Shown here one piece after another: positions 51,761 through 61,000 of a stretch of DNA of 64,000 nt. Location: assembly GCA_028866895.1 (NCBI GenBank), contig JAGWHF010000005.1:22212-86211 (forward strand), in the 5' to 3' direction. This stretch comes from Nitrososphaerota archaeon. GTDB taxonomy: Archaea > Thermoproteota > Nitrososphaeria > Nitrososphaerales > Nitrosopumilaceae. The number at the start of each line of letters is the position of its first letter. The stretch's first letter is position 1. Position numbers and translations under genes: made by a program. The notes under the pieces are model-generated. The model did not search any database. It saw only the letters and a program-made list of their open reading frames with translations, and was not told the origin of the DNA.

Positions 51761-51770
51761 CTTTAAATAT
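51761..51770. promoter_or_regulatory. bidirectional TATA box between the synthetase-like gene and the HTH regulator
   Basis: CTTTAAATAT is nearly symmetrical. Its centre is 26 nt before the regulator ATG (51792, plus strand) and about 32 nt before the TTG start of the asparagine-synthetase-like gene (51733, minus strand). One box could therefore serve both directions. Confidence 0.5.
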
Positions 51771-51791
51771 TTTACAAAGGGAAAATTTCAT

Positions 51792-52208
51792 ATGCTTTTA
51801 CCTGCAGAGATAGAGACAAAAACCCTGATTCCTGCACTGAGGGCAATCTTGGCAAAAAAGCTGATCGAGGATCACAAGATCCGAGAGGAGGAGGTCTCAA
51901 AGATGCTCGGCGTGACACAGGCGGCAATAAGCAACTATGTGAGGGGAACCAGAGGAGATCCAGAGCTTATCAACAAGCTTCTTGCGGTTAAGGAGGTGTC
52001 AGGGATGATAAATGACATTTGCAGTAATCTTGCGTCCAACATGGCGTACACGCCGTCAAGCCTTTCAAAATTCATCGGCCTCTGCAACTACATAAAATCA
52101 AGCCTCCTGATATGTGACATACACCACAAGTTAGAGTCCAACATAGACGAAGCGATATGCAAAGAATGTGAAAACATGTTGCTGAAGGGACCCGGTAGTT
52201 CCTTCTAA
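51792..52208 (+). CDS. helix-turn-helix regulator with a cysteine-bearing C-terminus
   Basis: This is a 138-residue protein from ATG 51792; an in-frame ATG at 51744 would add 16 atypical residues and lies upstream of the TATA box. The N-terminal half has an HTH (KIREEEVSKMLGVTQAAISNYVRGTRG, about residues 32-58) like archaeal COG2522-type regulators. The C-terminal half is helical and includes Cys residues in NDICSNL, GLCNYI and LLICDIHHKL then ICKECENML, which could bind metal. It is divergent from the asparagine-synthetase-like gene and shares its promoter region, so it probably regulates that gene and itself. Confidence 0.82.
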   Translation: MLLPAEIETKTLIPALRAILAKKLIEDHKIREEEVSKMLGVTQAAISNYVRGTRGDPELINKLLAVKEVSGMINDICSNLASNMAYTPSSLSKFIGLCNYIKSSLLICDIHHKLESNIDEAICKECENMLLKGPGSSF

Positions 52209-52525
52209 TTCATCTTTTCAATAGTAATTGCGATTATTGATACAAGAGGACCGTTTGGTACCTGACTCTCGCTATCCACCAAGATGTCCACGATCTTCGA
52301 ATTACCCTTCAACATGTTCTCCGTGACAACATTTGCCACCGCAACAGCTACTGGGATCGAGTCGCCCGTAGCACGAAGGGTTACGGTCTTGTACTTTACC
52401 AGATCCGTCAGTATGTCGAGCGAGCACTCCATGACAGGTTGCTGTCTAATTGTAATTACCTTTCCGGCCTTTGAACGTGCCTCTAATCCGTCTAATTGCA
52501 CGTTTCCCTCAATTCCACTCAACAA
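52205..52525 (-). CDS. Alba-like nucleic-acid-binding protein
   Basis: This 106-residue protein has the Alba-type alpha/beta core: LDILTDLVKYKTVTLRATGDSIPVAVAVANVVTENML, with the Asp/Ser-Ile-x2-Ala-Val-x2-Ala-x2-Val helix of the family and a final strand PLVSIIAITIEKM. Alba dimers coat DNA and bind RNA; thaumarchaeal paralogues vary. Compared with classical Alba it has fewer Lys/Arg at the DNA-contacting loop. It overlaps the end of the HTH gene by 4 nt on the opposite strand. Confidence 0.75.
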   Translation of the reverse strand: MLSGIEGNVQLDGLEARSKAGKVITIRQQPVMECSLDILTDLVKYKTVTLRATGDSIPVAVAVANVVTENMLKGNSKIVDILVDSESQVPNGPLVSIIAITIEKMN

Positions 52526-52581
52526 ACTCTATCTCACACGAAACTCCACATTCTATTAAAATCTTATCGACAAATTATCCA

Positions 52582-53088
52582 TTAATCAAAAAGATCAATC
52601 GGGATGTTCTGAAAGTCCCCATTTGGCAGAACTCGCCTTATCGTAATCGGTATCACACGTTTTTGAAGTTCGGTATAAGCAAGATCAAGCGATGTGGCCA
52701 CTTCTTTTGGAACCTGTATAAACGGAGGTGCTCCAAGAGAGAGTTGTAATGCCCTGGCACCAAGAATTCTTGCCTTTTCAAACCTCGTAAGCGTGGGCGG
52801 ACCTATCATTATCTTCCCTTTCCCCTCCGTCTGGTACTCCACCGGCGTGTGAACCGGATCAACCTCTATTATCTCCCTTGCAGCTATTATCTTTTGAAGT
52901 CTTTCTTGCTCGGCAAGCTCCTCAGGAGAAAGATCCTTCTTTCCACGTTTGGTAGCTGGCTTTTCTTCCTCTTCCGGTGCCGCCTCCACCGTCTCAGTCT
53001 CGGGCGGCAGTATCACTTCAGGTGCCGGCTCTTCTTCTGCTTGAACCTCTTCGGTATCTACACTAACTTCCTCAGGTTCATCAGACAT
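52582..53088 (-). CDS. rpoK: DNA-directed RNA polymerase subunit K (Rpb6/omega) with acidic N-terminal extension
   Basis: This is a 168-residue protein from ATG 53088. The C-terminal ~65 residues contain the Rpb6 signature LTRFEKARILGARALQLSLG and APPFIQV, ending VLPNGDFQNIPIDLFD. This subunit clamps the largest polymerase subunits during assembly. The first ~70 residues are strongly acidic and Pro-rich (VDTEEVQAEEEPAPEV ...), then a basic patch KRGKKDL. An acidic tail is known in eukaryotic Rpb6 but most archaeal RpoK lack it. A TATA box at 53113-53120 lies 28 nt before this ATG, supporting the start choice. Confidence 0.92.
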   Translation of the reverse strand: MSDEPEEVSVDTEEVQAEEEPAPEVILPPETETVEAAPEEEEKPATKRGKKDLSPEELAEQERLQKIIAAREIIEVDPVHTPVEYQTEGKGKIMIGPPTLTRFEKARILGARALQLSLGAPPFIQVPKEVATSLDLAYTELQKRVIPITIRRVLPNGDFQNIPIDLFD

Positions 53089-53112
53089 TACGCATTTTTG
53101 AGAAACAAACGT

Positions 53113-53120
53113 TATATATT
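53113..53120. promoter_or_regulatory. bidirectional TATA box between rpoK and the cyclophilin-like gene
   Basis: TATATATT is centred 28 nt before the rpoK ATG (minus strand, 53088) and 25 nt before the ATG of the cyclophilin-like gene (plus strand, 53141). Both genes could be transcribed leaderless from this one element. Confidence 0.5.
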
Positions 53121-53140
53121 TCATATACTGCCTCTCAAAA

Positions 53141-53527
53141 ATGAGTGCCGGGTCGGTATCAAGGTTCGAACTTACGCTTTCTCTCAAGGGAAAGGCAGAG
53201 GCAAAGTTGGAATTAATACGTCACCTTGCACCAAAAACGGTCGGGGCAATACTGCGATGCCTTCCCCTAGAAGGAAATGCCCACATGATGGGTACGTCGA
53301 TTGCCTTCATGGATACCTCGCTTAGTACCGGCGGTGAAAAGCTCAAATCAAAGTTCAAAAAGGGCGACGTTGGTTTCTTGGCATCAAACGGTTCCATCTG
53401 CTTCTTTCTCGAAGACGTGCAATCAGCAAAGCCAATGACGCTTGTAGGTCGGATTACATCAAATATTGAGACACTTTGCCAGGCAAGGCCTGGAGACATC
53501 TTTACCTTGGGTCAGGCTGGCACGTAG
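53141..53527 (+). CDS. cyclophilin-like fold protein
   Basis: This 128-residue all-beta protein fits the small archaeal/bacterial cyclophilin-like family (PF04126 type). It has APKTVGAILRCLPLEGNAHM, a middle GDVGFLASNGSICFFLED and the C-terminal IETLCQARPGDIFTLGQAGT. The family resembles peptidyl-prolyl isomerases in fold, but activity has not been shown for most members and the canonical cyclophilin active-site residues are not evident. It is divergent from rpoK and convergent with S25e, overlapping the end of the latter by 16 nt. Confidence 0.75.
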   Translation: MSAGSVSRFELTLSLKGKAEAKLELIRHLAPKTVGAILRCLPLEGNAHMMGTSIAFMDTSLSTGGEKLKSKFKKGDVGFLASNGSICFFLEDVQSAKPMTLVGRITSNIETLCQARPGDIFTLGQAGT

Positions 53528-53823
53528 ATATGATGGCCGCTGTATCCACCAATCCTCTTTACCGATCCTTGTTTTATGAGGTTTAGCAGGAAGGCGTTTG
53601 CGGCAGATACCTTCACGCTGGTCTGCCTCGAAAGTTCTTGGGCAGTGAAAACCTTTGAGTTTTTAATGAAATTCATTGCGGGTCCTTCATCAACAATAAC
53701 GGATATCACATTTTTTGATTTCTGTTCCTTCTTGTCCTTCTTCGAGCCGCCGTCCTTCTTTGCGGCCTCTGCGTTCTGGGCCTTCTCCGCCTGCGCCGGA
53801 GATTTTTTCTTTGCTCCTCCCAT
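53512..53823 (-). CDS. rps25e: small ribosomal subunit protein S25e
   Basis: This is a 103-residue protein from ATG 53823. The N-terminal 40 residues are Lys/Ala-rich (KKKSPAQAEKAQ ... KKDKKEQKSKN), as usual for S25e. The rest is a winged-helix-like core with FTAQELSRQTSVKVSAANAFL and the C-terminus VKRIGGYSGHHIYVPA. This protein is specific to archaeal and eukaryal small subunits. It ends overlapping the convergent cyclophilin-like gene and is divergent from the gene at 53860. Confidence 0.92.
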   Translation of the reverse strand: MGGAKKKSPAQAEKAQNAEAAKKDGGSKKDKKEQKSKNVISVIVDEGPAMNFIKNSKVFTAQELSRQTSVKVSAANAFLLNLIKQGSVKRIGGYSGHHIYVPA

Positions 53824-53859
53824 GCGTTCTAGAACCCCCGCCCTATTTATAAACGCAAC

Positions 53860-54195
53860 ATGGATTTGATAAATGCTAAATACGAGCACGTAAGGGCCAC
53901 TCGTATGGGAATTGATGTAATCGAGGAGAAATACCTGAACGACATAATTTCCTACGCCCTTGATTATCCGAAGATGGTCCTGACCGAGGTACAGTCACTA
54001 TCAATTACGTCCAACCTAGAGGATTTTGCATATGGCGTTTACATCGGATATATCTGCGGGGTATTCTTTGACGGGTTTTTGCGGAGGAGTAAGAGATACC
54101 TGGACCCTGAAGAATTGTCCGATTTTCACAATATGATATTGAAGAGAACTCCAGAGATAAGACTGAAAATCAGGGCGCACTTGCGTCTTGCCTGA
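53860..54195 (+). CDS. protein of unknown function upstream of DNA ligase
   Basis: This 111-residue helical protein (MDLINAKYEHVRATRMGIDV, then YLNDIISYALDYPKMVL) has a moderately hydrophobic stretch with aromatic and Gly residues (EDFAYGVYIGYICGVFFDGF) that is probably a buried helix rather than a membrane span, since charged segments flank it closely. The C-terminus is basic. It lies 38 nt before the DNA ligase gene on the same strand, so the two may be co-transcribed. I do not recognise the family. Confidence 0.6.
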   Translation: MDLINAKYEHVRATRMGIDVIEEKYLNDIISYALDYPKMVLTEVQSLSITSNLEDFAYGVYIGYICGVFFDGFLRRSKRYLDPEELSDFHNMILKRTPEIRLKIRAHLRLA

Positions 54196-54233
54196 CTCAA
54201 CCTTTTATTCCACAGGCTCCAAAAATCGAACAT

Positions 54234-56000
54234 ATGAAGTTCTCGCTTGTTGCCGACACCCTGGGCTACATGGAAAGCACTACAAAAAGGCTGGAACTTA
54301 CCAGGCATTTGGTGGAATTATTCAAAATAACACCTCCAGAAACTATCCCCAAGGTCACCTACCTGCTCCAGGGAAAGGTCAGGCCGGATTATGAGGGCGT
54401 AGAGGTAGGAGTGGCCGAAAAAATTGCCGTAAGGGCACTTTCAAAGTCAACAGGCATTCCAGTGTCCAAAATAGAGCACGAGTACAAAAATGCGGGTGAC
54501 TTTGGGCAGGCAACGGCATCAATTTTAGAGAAAAAAATGCAGACAACATTTCTCAAGGAGGACATTACAGTCGAGAGAGTTTACGATACCCTGCTCAAGA
54601 TCGCAGAGCTCAAGGGAAGCCGGTCGCAGGATATGAAGATGAAGTACGTTTCAAGCCTGCTCAACGATGCAACGCCTGCGGAAGGAAGGTATATCGCTAA
54701 GATAATAACAGCAAACCTGCGTCTTGGAATAGCTGATTATACAATCCTTGATGCCTTGGCTATTGCCTTTACGGGTTCTAAGGACAACAGGCCCGCCCTT
54801 GAGCATGCGTACAATGTTTGCAGTGATCTTGGAAAGGTTGCTCATGTAGTGGCAAGTGGTGGGATCGCCGAGTTGAGCCATTTTCAAGTTTCAGTCCGCA
54901 GTCCTGTCAGGCCAATGCTTGCAGAGAGAGTGAAAAGCCCCCAAGAGGCGCGCGAGAAGATGGGGGTCGAGTTTGCGGCAGAGTACAAGCTAGATGGAGA
55001 GAGAGTACAGATACACATCGATAAAGACCACGTTGTTCTCTATTCACGCAGCCTAGAGAACATTACAAACTACTATCCAGACATAGTCGAAAAGATAGGC
55101 AAGGCCGTAAAGTCAGACAGGATCATACTTGAGGCTGAAGCAGTAGCGATTAACGAGGATACCGGCGAGTTCCTCCCATTCCAAGAGTTGATGCACAGAA
55201 GAAGAAAATACAACATAGCAAAGACGGTGCAGGAATATCCAATCACGGTCAACCTATTTGACGTGATGCTCGTGGATGGCAAGAGTTGCCTCGACCTGCC
55301 CTACAAGGAGAGGCGGAGAATCCTGGAGGAGACAGTCAGGGAGGATGGTTTTGTGAAAGTGATGCCGATGATAATTACCAAGACGGACGAAGATGTCGAG
55401 GATTTTTTGGAGAACGCGATAAACTCCGGCTGCGAGGGTCTGATGCTCAAGCAGCTTGACTCCCCCTACAGGGCTGGTGCCCGTGCAAGCAACTGGCTGA
55501 AGCTCAAGCGCGAATATAGAAACGAGCTTGGGGATTCGCTCGACCTTGTGGTGGTAGGGGCGTTCTACGGAAGGGGCAGGAGGACAGGCAGGTACGGGGC
55601 ACTTTTGCTTTCAGCTTACGACGAGGACTCGGACAGCTATCCCACAGTGTGCAAGGTTGGAACCGGATTTACGGATGAGAGTCTTGACCAGTTTTACCAG
55701 ATTCTCTCAGACAAGATAACCGTAAAAAAGGACCCGAGGGTTTCCACCGCACTTGAGGCTGACGTGTGGTTTGATCCCGAGGTGGTAATCGAGATAGTGG
55801 CCTCCGAGATTACGCTCAGTCCGATCCACAAGGTAGCGCTTGACACGATAAGAAAAGGGAGCGGACTTGCGTTGAGGTTCCCGAAATTCACTGGAAGGAT
55901 AAGATTTGAAAAGACTCCTGAAAATGCGACCAGTGTAAAGGAGGTAGCAACCATGTACTACAGCCAGAAAAAAGTAGTTCAAACTGACAAGCAGTTTTGA
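54234..56000 (+). CDS. lig: ATP-dependent DNA ligase
   Basis: This 588-residue replicative ligase has an N-terminal DNA-binding domain at about residues 1-220. The adenylation domain has motif I AEYKLDGERVQIH, whose adenylated Lys is residue 252, then motif III-type LEAEAVAINEDTG, motif IV CEGLMLKQL and motif V NWLKLKREY. An OB-fold domain ending KFTGRIRFEKTPENAT follows. It seals nicks during replication and repair. Its length and order match archaeal Lig1-type enzymes. There are no frame problems. Confidence 0.96.
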   Translation: MKFSLVADTLGYMESTTKRLELTRHLVELFKITPPETIPKVTYLLQGKVRPDYEGVEVGVAEKIAVRALSKSTGIPVSKIEHEYKNAGDFGQATASILEKKMQTTFLKEDITVERVYDTLLKIAELKGSRSQDMKMKYVSSLLNDATPAEGRYIAKIITANLRLGIADYTILDALAIAFTGSKDNRPALEHAYNVCSDLGKVAHVVASGGIAELSHFQVSVRSPVRPMLAERVKSPQEAREKMGVEFAAEYKLDGERVQIHIDKDHVVLYSRSLENITNYYPDIVEKIGKAVKSDRIILEAEAVAINEDTGEFLPFQELMHRRRKYNIAKTVQEYPITVNLFDVMLVDGKSCLDLPYKERRRILEETVREDGFVKVMPMIITKTDEDVEDFLENAINSGCEGLMLKQLDSPYRAGARASNWLKLKREYRNELGDSLDLVVVGAFYGRGRRTGRYGALLLSAYDEDSDSYPTVCKVGTGFTDESLDQFYQILSDKITVKKDPRVSTALEADVWFDPEVVIEIVASEITLSPIHKVALDTIRKGSGLALRFPKFTGRIRFEKTPENATSVKEVATMYYSQKKVVQTDKQF

Positions 56001-56152
56001 TGGCGTTCCTCCCGTTGAAGGATACCCTTTCCATCCGCGGAAAATCAGAATTACTTCCATTGGCCCGTAGGGAAGATGACTTGCGGCGTCAGCCGAAAAG
56101 GAACAGAACAAAGTAAGGATTATTAGCTGCTGACATCAAGTAAAACGCCTAG

Positions 56153-56806
56153 ATGTATAGCGGGGAACTTGAAGTACAGGCAAAAAGAAAGGCACTTGCC
56201 GTTTTGCAGGATGAAATAAACAGGATTCTCAACGCAGTAAGAGACCTTTCGTCGCTTCCCGAACTCATAATCAAGTCCGACAAGGCGGAGGTAAAACAGG
56301 TTCTCGAGAGGATAAGAAACACGGAGGACGAGGTAGAGGCCTTGCGGAGAAAGATTACTCGCGAAATAGCGGACGTTGGAGGCCTCATGATGAACAGGGA
56401 GAACCTGTTGAACACGGCATACACCATGGATGAGATTGCAGGCTACATCACAGGCATAGCCTTCAAGTTATCCAACATAAAAGGAGCCACACTCAAAAAA
56501 GAAAAAATAGAGAAGGACCTCGGCGAGCTCATAGAACAGGCAGTCGACCAGATCTACAAGCTGAACGAGATAGTGCGCGCACTGGGTGGCAATGCCACGG
56601 TGGCTATAGACCTGGCGCATGAAGCACAGAAGATAGAAAGGACAGTAGATGAGAAATACAGGGCGCTTACAATAAAGGTACTCGACGAGGTTACGACTAC
56701 GAAAGAGATGATGCTCCTAAAGGATGTGGTAGAAGGCATCGAGGAGATGTCTGACAAGTGTCTCAACGTATCGGACTCGTTCATTTTGCTGGCACTGAGC
56801 CTATAG
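56153..56806 (+). CDS. DUF47/PhoU-like helical protein
   Basis: This 217-residue, almost wholly helical protein has long amphipathic helices with the PhoU/DUF47 spacing: LQDEINRILNAVRDLSSLPE, LERIRNTEDEVEALRRKITR, DEIAGYITGIAFKLSNI and MMLLKDVVEGIEEMSDKCLNVSD, with the Glu/Asp metal-binding triads of the family. Such proteins accompany low-affinity Pit-type phosphate transporters; no transporter gene is adjacent here. It is cytoplasmic. It follows the ligase gene by about 150 nt. Confidence 0.82.
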   Translation: MYSGELEVQAKRKALAVLQDEINRILNAVRDLSSLPELIIKSDKAEVKQVLERIRNTEDEVEALRRKITREIADVGGLMMNRENLLNTAYTMDEIAGYITGIAFKLSNIKGATLKKEKIEKDLGELIEQAVDQIYKLNEIVRALGGNATVAIDLAHEAQKIERTVDEKYRALTIKVLDEVTTTKEMMLLKDVVEGIEEMSDKCLNVSDSFILLALSL

Positions 56807-56882
56807 ATTTCAAAACCATCTTTTCCTTTTTTTTGAGCACTTGTAAACACTAAAATCAATTGCTGTTTTCACAACATACGGG

Positions 56883-57416
56883 TTGAACGGAGAGCTAATA
56901 GAAAACAGGATTATCATCTGGGACTTGGGAGAATCAAGGGCCCTTTTCATAGACGGATACTATGGAAAGCCAATAGGGATTACAAAGCCAAAACCCGATG
57001 AGATAGATGTTCCCCTCATATTGGACCTAATCGAGGGTTACTACCTGGTTGAAAAATCAAGGTTGAAGATCAGGAAGGCAAGAAGGACAATCCAGGCAGA
57101 CGAATTTCTCGAGATATGCAGGCGCGAACACCACAACTTCGATAAGAAATACACGGTTTACAAGGACTTTAGGGACAAGGGTTACATCGTAAATCCTGGC
57201 ATCAAGTTTGGCTGCGATTTTGCGGTATATCAGAAAGGCCCCGGCATAGACCATGCCCCTTACTTGGTGCAGGTATACAATTCGTCGGATACAATCTCTG
57301 CTACCTCGGTAGTCTTGGCCGGAAGGCTTGCCACAACCGTACGCAAGCAGTTCATACTTGCAATTCCAAGGGGCAACAACGTGGAGTGCCTGGCCCTCGA
57401 TTGGTGGAGGGCCTAG
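56883..57416 (+). CDS. endA: tRNA-intron (splicing) endonuclease
   Basis: This 177-residue single-domain archaeal EndA starts at TTG 56883. The C-terminal catalytic domain has the YTVYKDFRDKGYIVNPGIKFG segment with catalytic Tyr116 (DFAVYQKG), His124 (DHAPYLV) and Lys155 (TVRKQFILA), all present. It cuts at bulge-helix-bulge motifs to remove introns from pre-tRNA. The short form presumably acts as a homotetramer. The end overlaps the end of the convergent gene at 57413 by 4 nt. Confidence 0.95.
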   Translation: MNGELIENRIIIWDLGESRALFIDGYYGKPIGITKPKPDEIDVPLILDLIEGYYLVEKSRLKIRKARRTIQADEFLEICRREHHNFDKKYTVYKDFRDKGYIVNPGIKFGCDFAVYQKGPGIDHAPYLVQVYNSSDTISATSVVLAGRLATTVRKQFILAIPRGNNVECLALDWWRA

Positions 57417-57799
57417 AGCAATTTTTTTATGTGCGAGGCAATCCTGTCGTAGACGTCAAACAAATCTTTTGTGATGCCGAGATCCATGCTGCTCTTCCAT
57501 TTGCCGTGGATCCTAACACCTTTTTTTGTGGGTTCCACCCAGATGAAGGCATCCCTGTACGGAAGTCTGAGAATCAAGTTTTTCAGTTCGGCGTCGGAGT
57601 TGAGAGACCTTGCTAGGTCGCCTCCGACCCACTCTATGTCGGCGGTTTTTCTTTGTGCAAAATGGCCGCTTGTCTTCACGCTGGTTTTAGCTATGAGATC
57701 ATCCGAGTTTGATGGGTTATCGGTCTTGACTATAAAGTGCGCCTGATATCGATCCTGCGCGCCCCATGGCAAAGGAATCAGATCCTGGGACACATTCAA
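57413..57799 (-). CDS. protein of unknown function next to the surface-protein gene (second of a pair)
   Basis: This 128-residue soluble protein has two mixed alpha/beta halves: DRYQAHFIVKTDNPSNSDDL, then LILRLPYRDAFIWVEPTKKG, and a helical C-terminus (DLGITKDLFDVYDRIASH). No cysteines or membrane segments. The start overlaps the end of the upstream small gene by 4 nt (ATGA), so both are translationally coupled. It converges with endA. I do not recognise a family. Confidence 0.55.
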   Translation of the reverse strand: MNVSQDLIPLPWGAQDRYQAHFIVKTDNPSNSDDLIAKTSVKTSGHFAQRKTADIEWVGGDLARSLNSDAELKNLILRLPYRDAFIWVEPTKKGVRIHGKWKSSMDLGITKDLFDVYDRIASHIKKLL

Positions 57800-58032
57800 C
57801 CCTTCTGTATTATCTGTATGACGTCAATGTTTGTCCCCTTGACTGCGATACAGCCGTGGTTTGTCACCATTGCTGGAGAGTGTGAGAAATATTTTGAGTA
57901 GTAATCGCTTTTTTCAACGTCGTCTGATTCAAATTTTTCAGGAATGGCGGCAATGCCTATTTTCTCGAGCATTTCACAGTATTCCTCCTGCTTGTTTTTC
58001 TTGAGATAGGTCTCAGGTTCCGAGTCGTGCAT
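57796..58032 (-). CDS. small protein of unknown function next to the surface-protein gene (first of a pair)
   Basis: This 78-residue protein starts MHDSEPETYLKKNKQEEYCE. It is acidic, with a helix-rich N-terminal half and a C-terminal strand region MVTNHGCIAVKGTNIDVIQI. Two cysteines, no signal peptide. The coupled gene follows with a 4-nt overlap. The start is 59 nt downstream of the giant surface-protein stop on the same strand, so read-through from that gene is possible. Function unknown. Confidence 0.55.
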   Translation of the reverse strand: MHDSEPETYLKKNKQEEYCEMLEKIGIAAIPEKFESDDVEKSDYYSKYFSHSPAMVTNHGCIAVKGTNIDVIQIIQKG

Positions 58033-58091
58033 GCGTCTGGGTGAGATCGACCCACAAATAAGTATTATTCTGCGTGAATTTCTGAGATGGG

Positions 58092-61000
58092 TTATCGTGA
58101 CGATGTGATGTTGTAAGGCAGGCCTTCTCCAGAATATGCCACCCTGACCATTACCCGCGCATTCAGGTCATTTTGCTCCACGCCCGATCTCTCAATTCCT
58201 ATCTTCCAGAGACCAAGCATCAGTTGAGTCGACTGGACTGAGATCCGCTGCATGGCGGTTTCTGGGCCGGTATACTCGACTGTGTATTTCTGCCCTGCCA
58301 GTGTGATGTTCGATGCGTTGCCTGCAATGGCCATACCCTTTACCAGACAGGCTTGCTCTTGTCCGATTATGCAGGTTCCGTCAGGTGAGTATACGAGATA
58401 AGTGTAGTTTCCGGTATTCTCAAATGAGGAAAACAGGCCTGCAGGCTCCCCTATCGTGTTACCGGCAGAGTCATTTATTGGGCCCAAAACTCCCAGGCCT
58501 GCAAGTGTTGTCACGTTGAACTCTGGAAAGGTTGCTATTGTGGCATTTCCAGTTCCTATGACCTTGCCATAAAACTCACCTCTTGCGCTCAGATGGTAGA
58601 TCACGTTGTGATACATCTTTGAGGGCGTCCAGGCAAGCTGAACGGCGGACCTGCCAGTGTTGAACAGGATGGGCGGGCTCTGGGATACAGACGTGCCGTT
58701 GGCAACAAGCGATATAGGGCCATAGATGGGACCAGTCGAGTTGTTTGTTACATAGACCATTGGATTTGTTTGCTCACCTTCTGGTGTGCTGGACCGTGCC
58801 TCCAAGGAAAGGGACGCGTTTACTGCGTACGTTGGCGTGACCGCCACTAAATACGGGGCAGAATCGGAAACAAGGCCGTTGCTGTCCCGCACCCACACCC
58901 AGTAAGTCGTTGCTGGAGATGACAGGTCTCTGGGAAGAAGCGTTCCGTTGACAAAATACACTGTGTGGTTTCCAAACGAGGATATCGTCATATTATTGGA
59001 ATCGTATCCTGTTGCGTTCTGCGACATGGGAGAGAACCGTATTTGTGCGTCCTGTATGGTAGAGTTGCTTTTCACGTAAGCGTAGACTGAGACTGTATTG
59101 TTGTCGGCATACTGCATAGTCCCTGAAGAAAGTCCAGTGGCATTGTCAACCTGTGTTGCCACTCCGAATATGACAGGTGACTGGGCAAAAGGCATCGGTG
59201 GCAACTCACTGACAAAGTCTGTATTGTGGCAAGTGGTGATTGGTATTATCTTCTGTACGTACTCTACTCCGTTCTCCACCTGGTTTATTGCCGTGACCGT
59301 CATGGTAGTAGCGCTCGGGTTCAGCATTGCATCATAAAGCAGAATATGTCGCCCTGTGACATTCTCATATTCCGAGAATGGTTGTACCTCGGCGAGCTTT
59401 CCTTGCTCCAGTTTGTTACCAGTTATGATATTTATTCTTGGAGACATGCTACTAGTTGTTCCTACAAGTACCTGGGCGGAATTCTTGGCGCATACGTCAT
59501 ACGATACCTGATATAGCGTGAGGTTTGCAACTGCAGGTGGGACCATCTTCACGGTGCCGGTAAACGTAGTACCTTCTGTTGCCATTCCCGAGACTACAGT
59601 GGGAGAGATCGGAATGCTCGTGGGGCCTGCTCCCGTAATTGCGGCAGGGATCGGAGCAGGCGGAGTTGTAAAGTGCCATGTAGCAAATCCCGTAAAGTGC
59701 TTGGTCCAGACTACCAAGTTTGCTCCGACATCAATCTTGCAAGATCCTCCGACAGGCATGGTATTTGCAGTTGCCTGATCATCGCCTGTACAGATGTTGC
59801 TGATTTCGTGCACCTGTGATCCGGTGTAATACCCCGCATGATATCCAGCCTCTCCAACGAACATGATCCTGCTTGCGTTGGCAAAGGATAGCTGGGAGGA
59901 TGAGCCTATCTGCATGGTGATGTCCCGTGTTACCATCTGTCCTTGCGGGGCAGTAATGTTCAAGGAGACTGAATCCAGAGTGGGCAATCGTATGATTCCG
60001 TCCCACGAGGTTCCAGAAATCAGGTCTTCAGGTATTGCTACGAATATCTCTGGTTTTCCATCTCCGTTTACGTCCTTTGTGATTGTAAGATTGTGAGATA
60101 TTCGGATGGAGCCTCCCATCATAACCCGTGAATAATCAATGCTCGAGGTTGCAACGGTGGAGGGTATGACTATTGACGACAACTGGATGTTATTGTATAC
60201 CACCACCAGCCTTGGCGTTGACGGATTGACCATTATCTGCGTATCATTTGGATTTACTAGCTGCTGGTCGGGTTGGAGGTTTATCGTCGCACTGGCTGAA
60301 TCTGCAATCTGCATCGTGTCTGATAGATCAGTCGTAAAGATCTTCGATGGTGTCACTGTTGGAGTTAATTGGACTGACTCGTTTAGTTGCCTTGCAAATG
60401 CAGATTGTCTTGTCAATGCATCTGCAAGGGCAAGCGAATCGTTTAGAGGCATCAAGTTAGCATGGCTTGAAGAAATCAGATCAGACAATGATACAGATTC
60501 TGAGAGCGACTTGAAACTTGCATGCGTTGTAGAAACAGATTCAGAGATCCCAGTGGAGTCGTTTAGATCCTTTATTACAGTGAAAGTCGGCAGTACGGCA
60601 TCGCCTAGTCCTAGCGAGTCGGAAAGAGTCATCAAGTTAGCATGGGAGGCGGAGATGGTGTCAGAGAGTGGCAGGGACTCTTCAATAGGTTGGGTAATTG
60701 CGGCTGCGGTAGACAAGGCATCTGACAGCACCATGGAATCACCTAGTTGCTTTAGATTGGAGTGGGCTGAGGTGGCAGTATCATTCATCCTTATTGCCTC
60801 TGCTAACAGCAAGAGATTAGAGTGAGTTGAAGACAGATTATCAGTTACTCCTAGAGACTCGTCAAGCGGCCTCGAGAATGATGCCATGGTAGAGGCAACA
60901 TCGCCTACAGAAATCGAGTCATTCAAGATTTTCATATTATCGTGAACCGGGGCGACGCTATCATTTATCACCAATGATTCATCCAATGGCTTGTTTGCGG

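Noticed and set aside
53860..54195. Membrane protein upstream of DNA ligase
   Set aside because: The one hydrophobic stretch is short, contains acidic residues and is flanked by charged helices, so a soluble helical protein is more likely.
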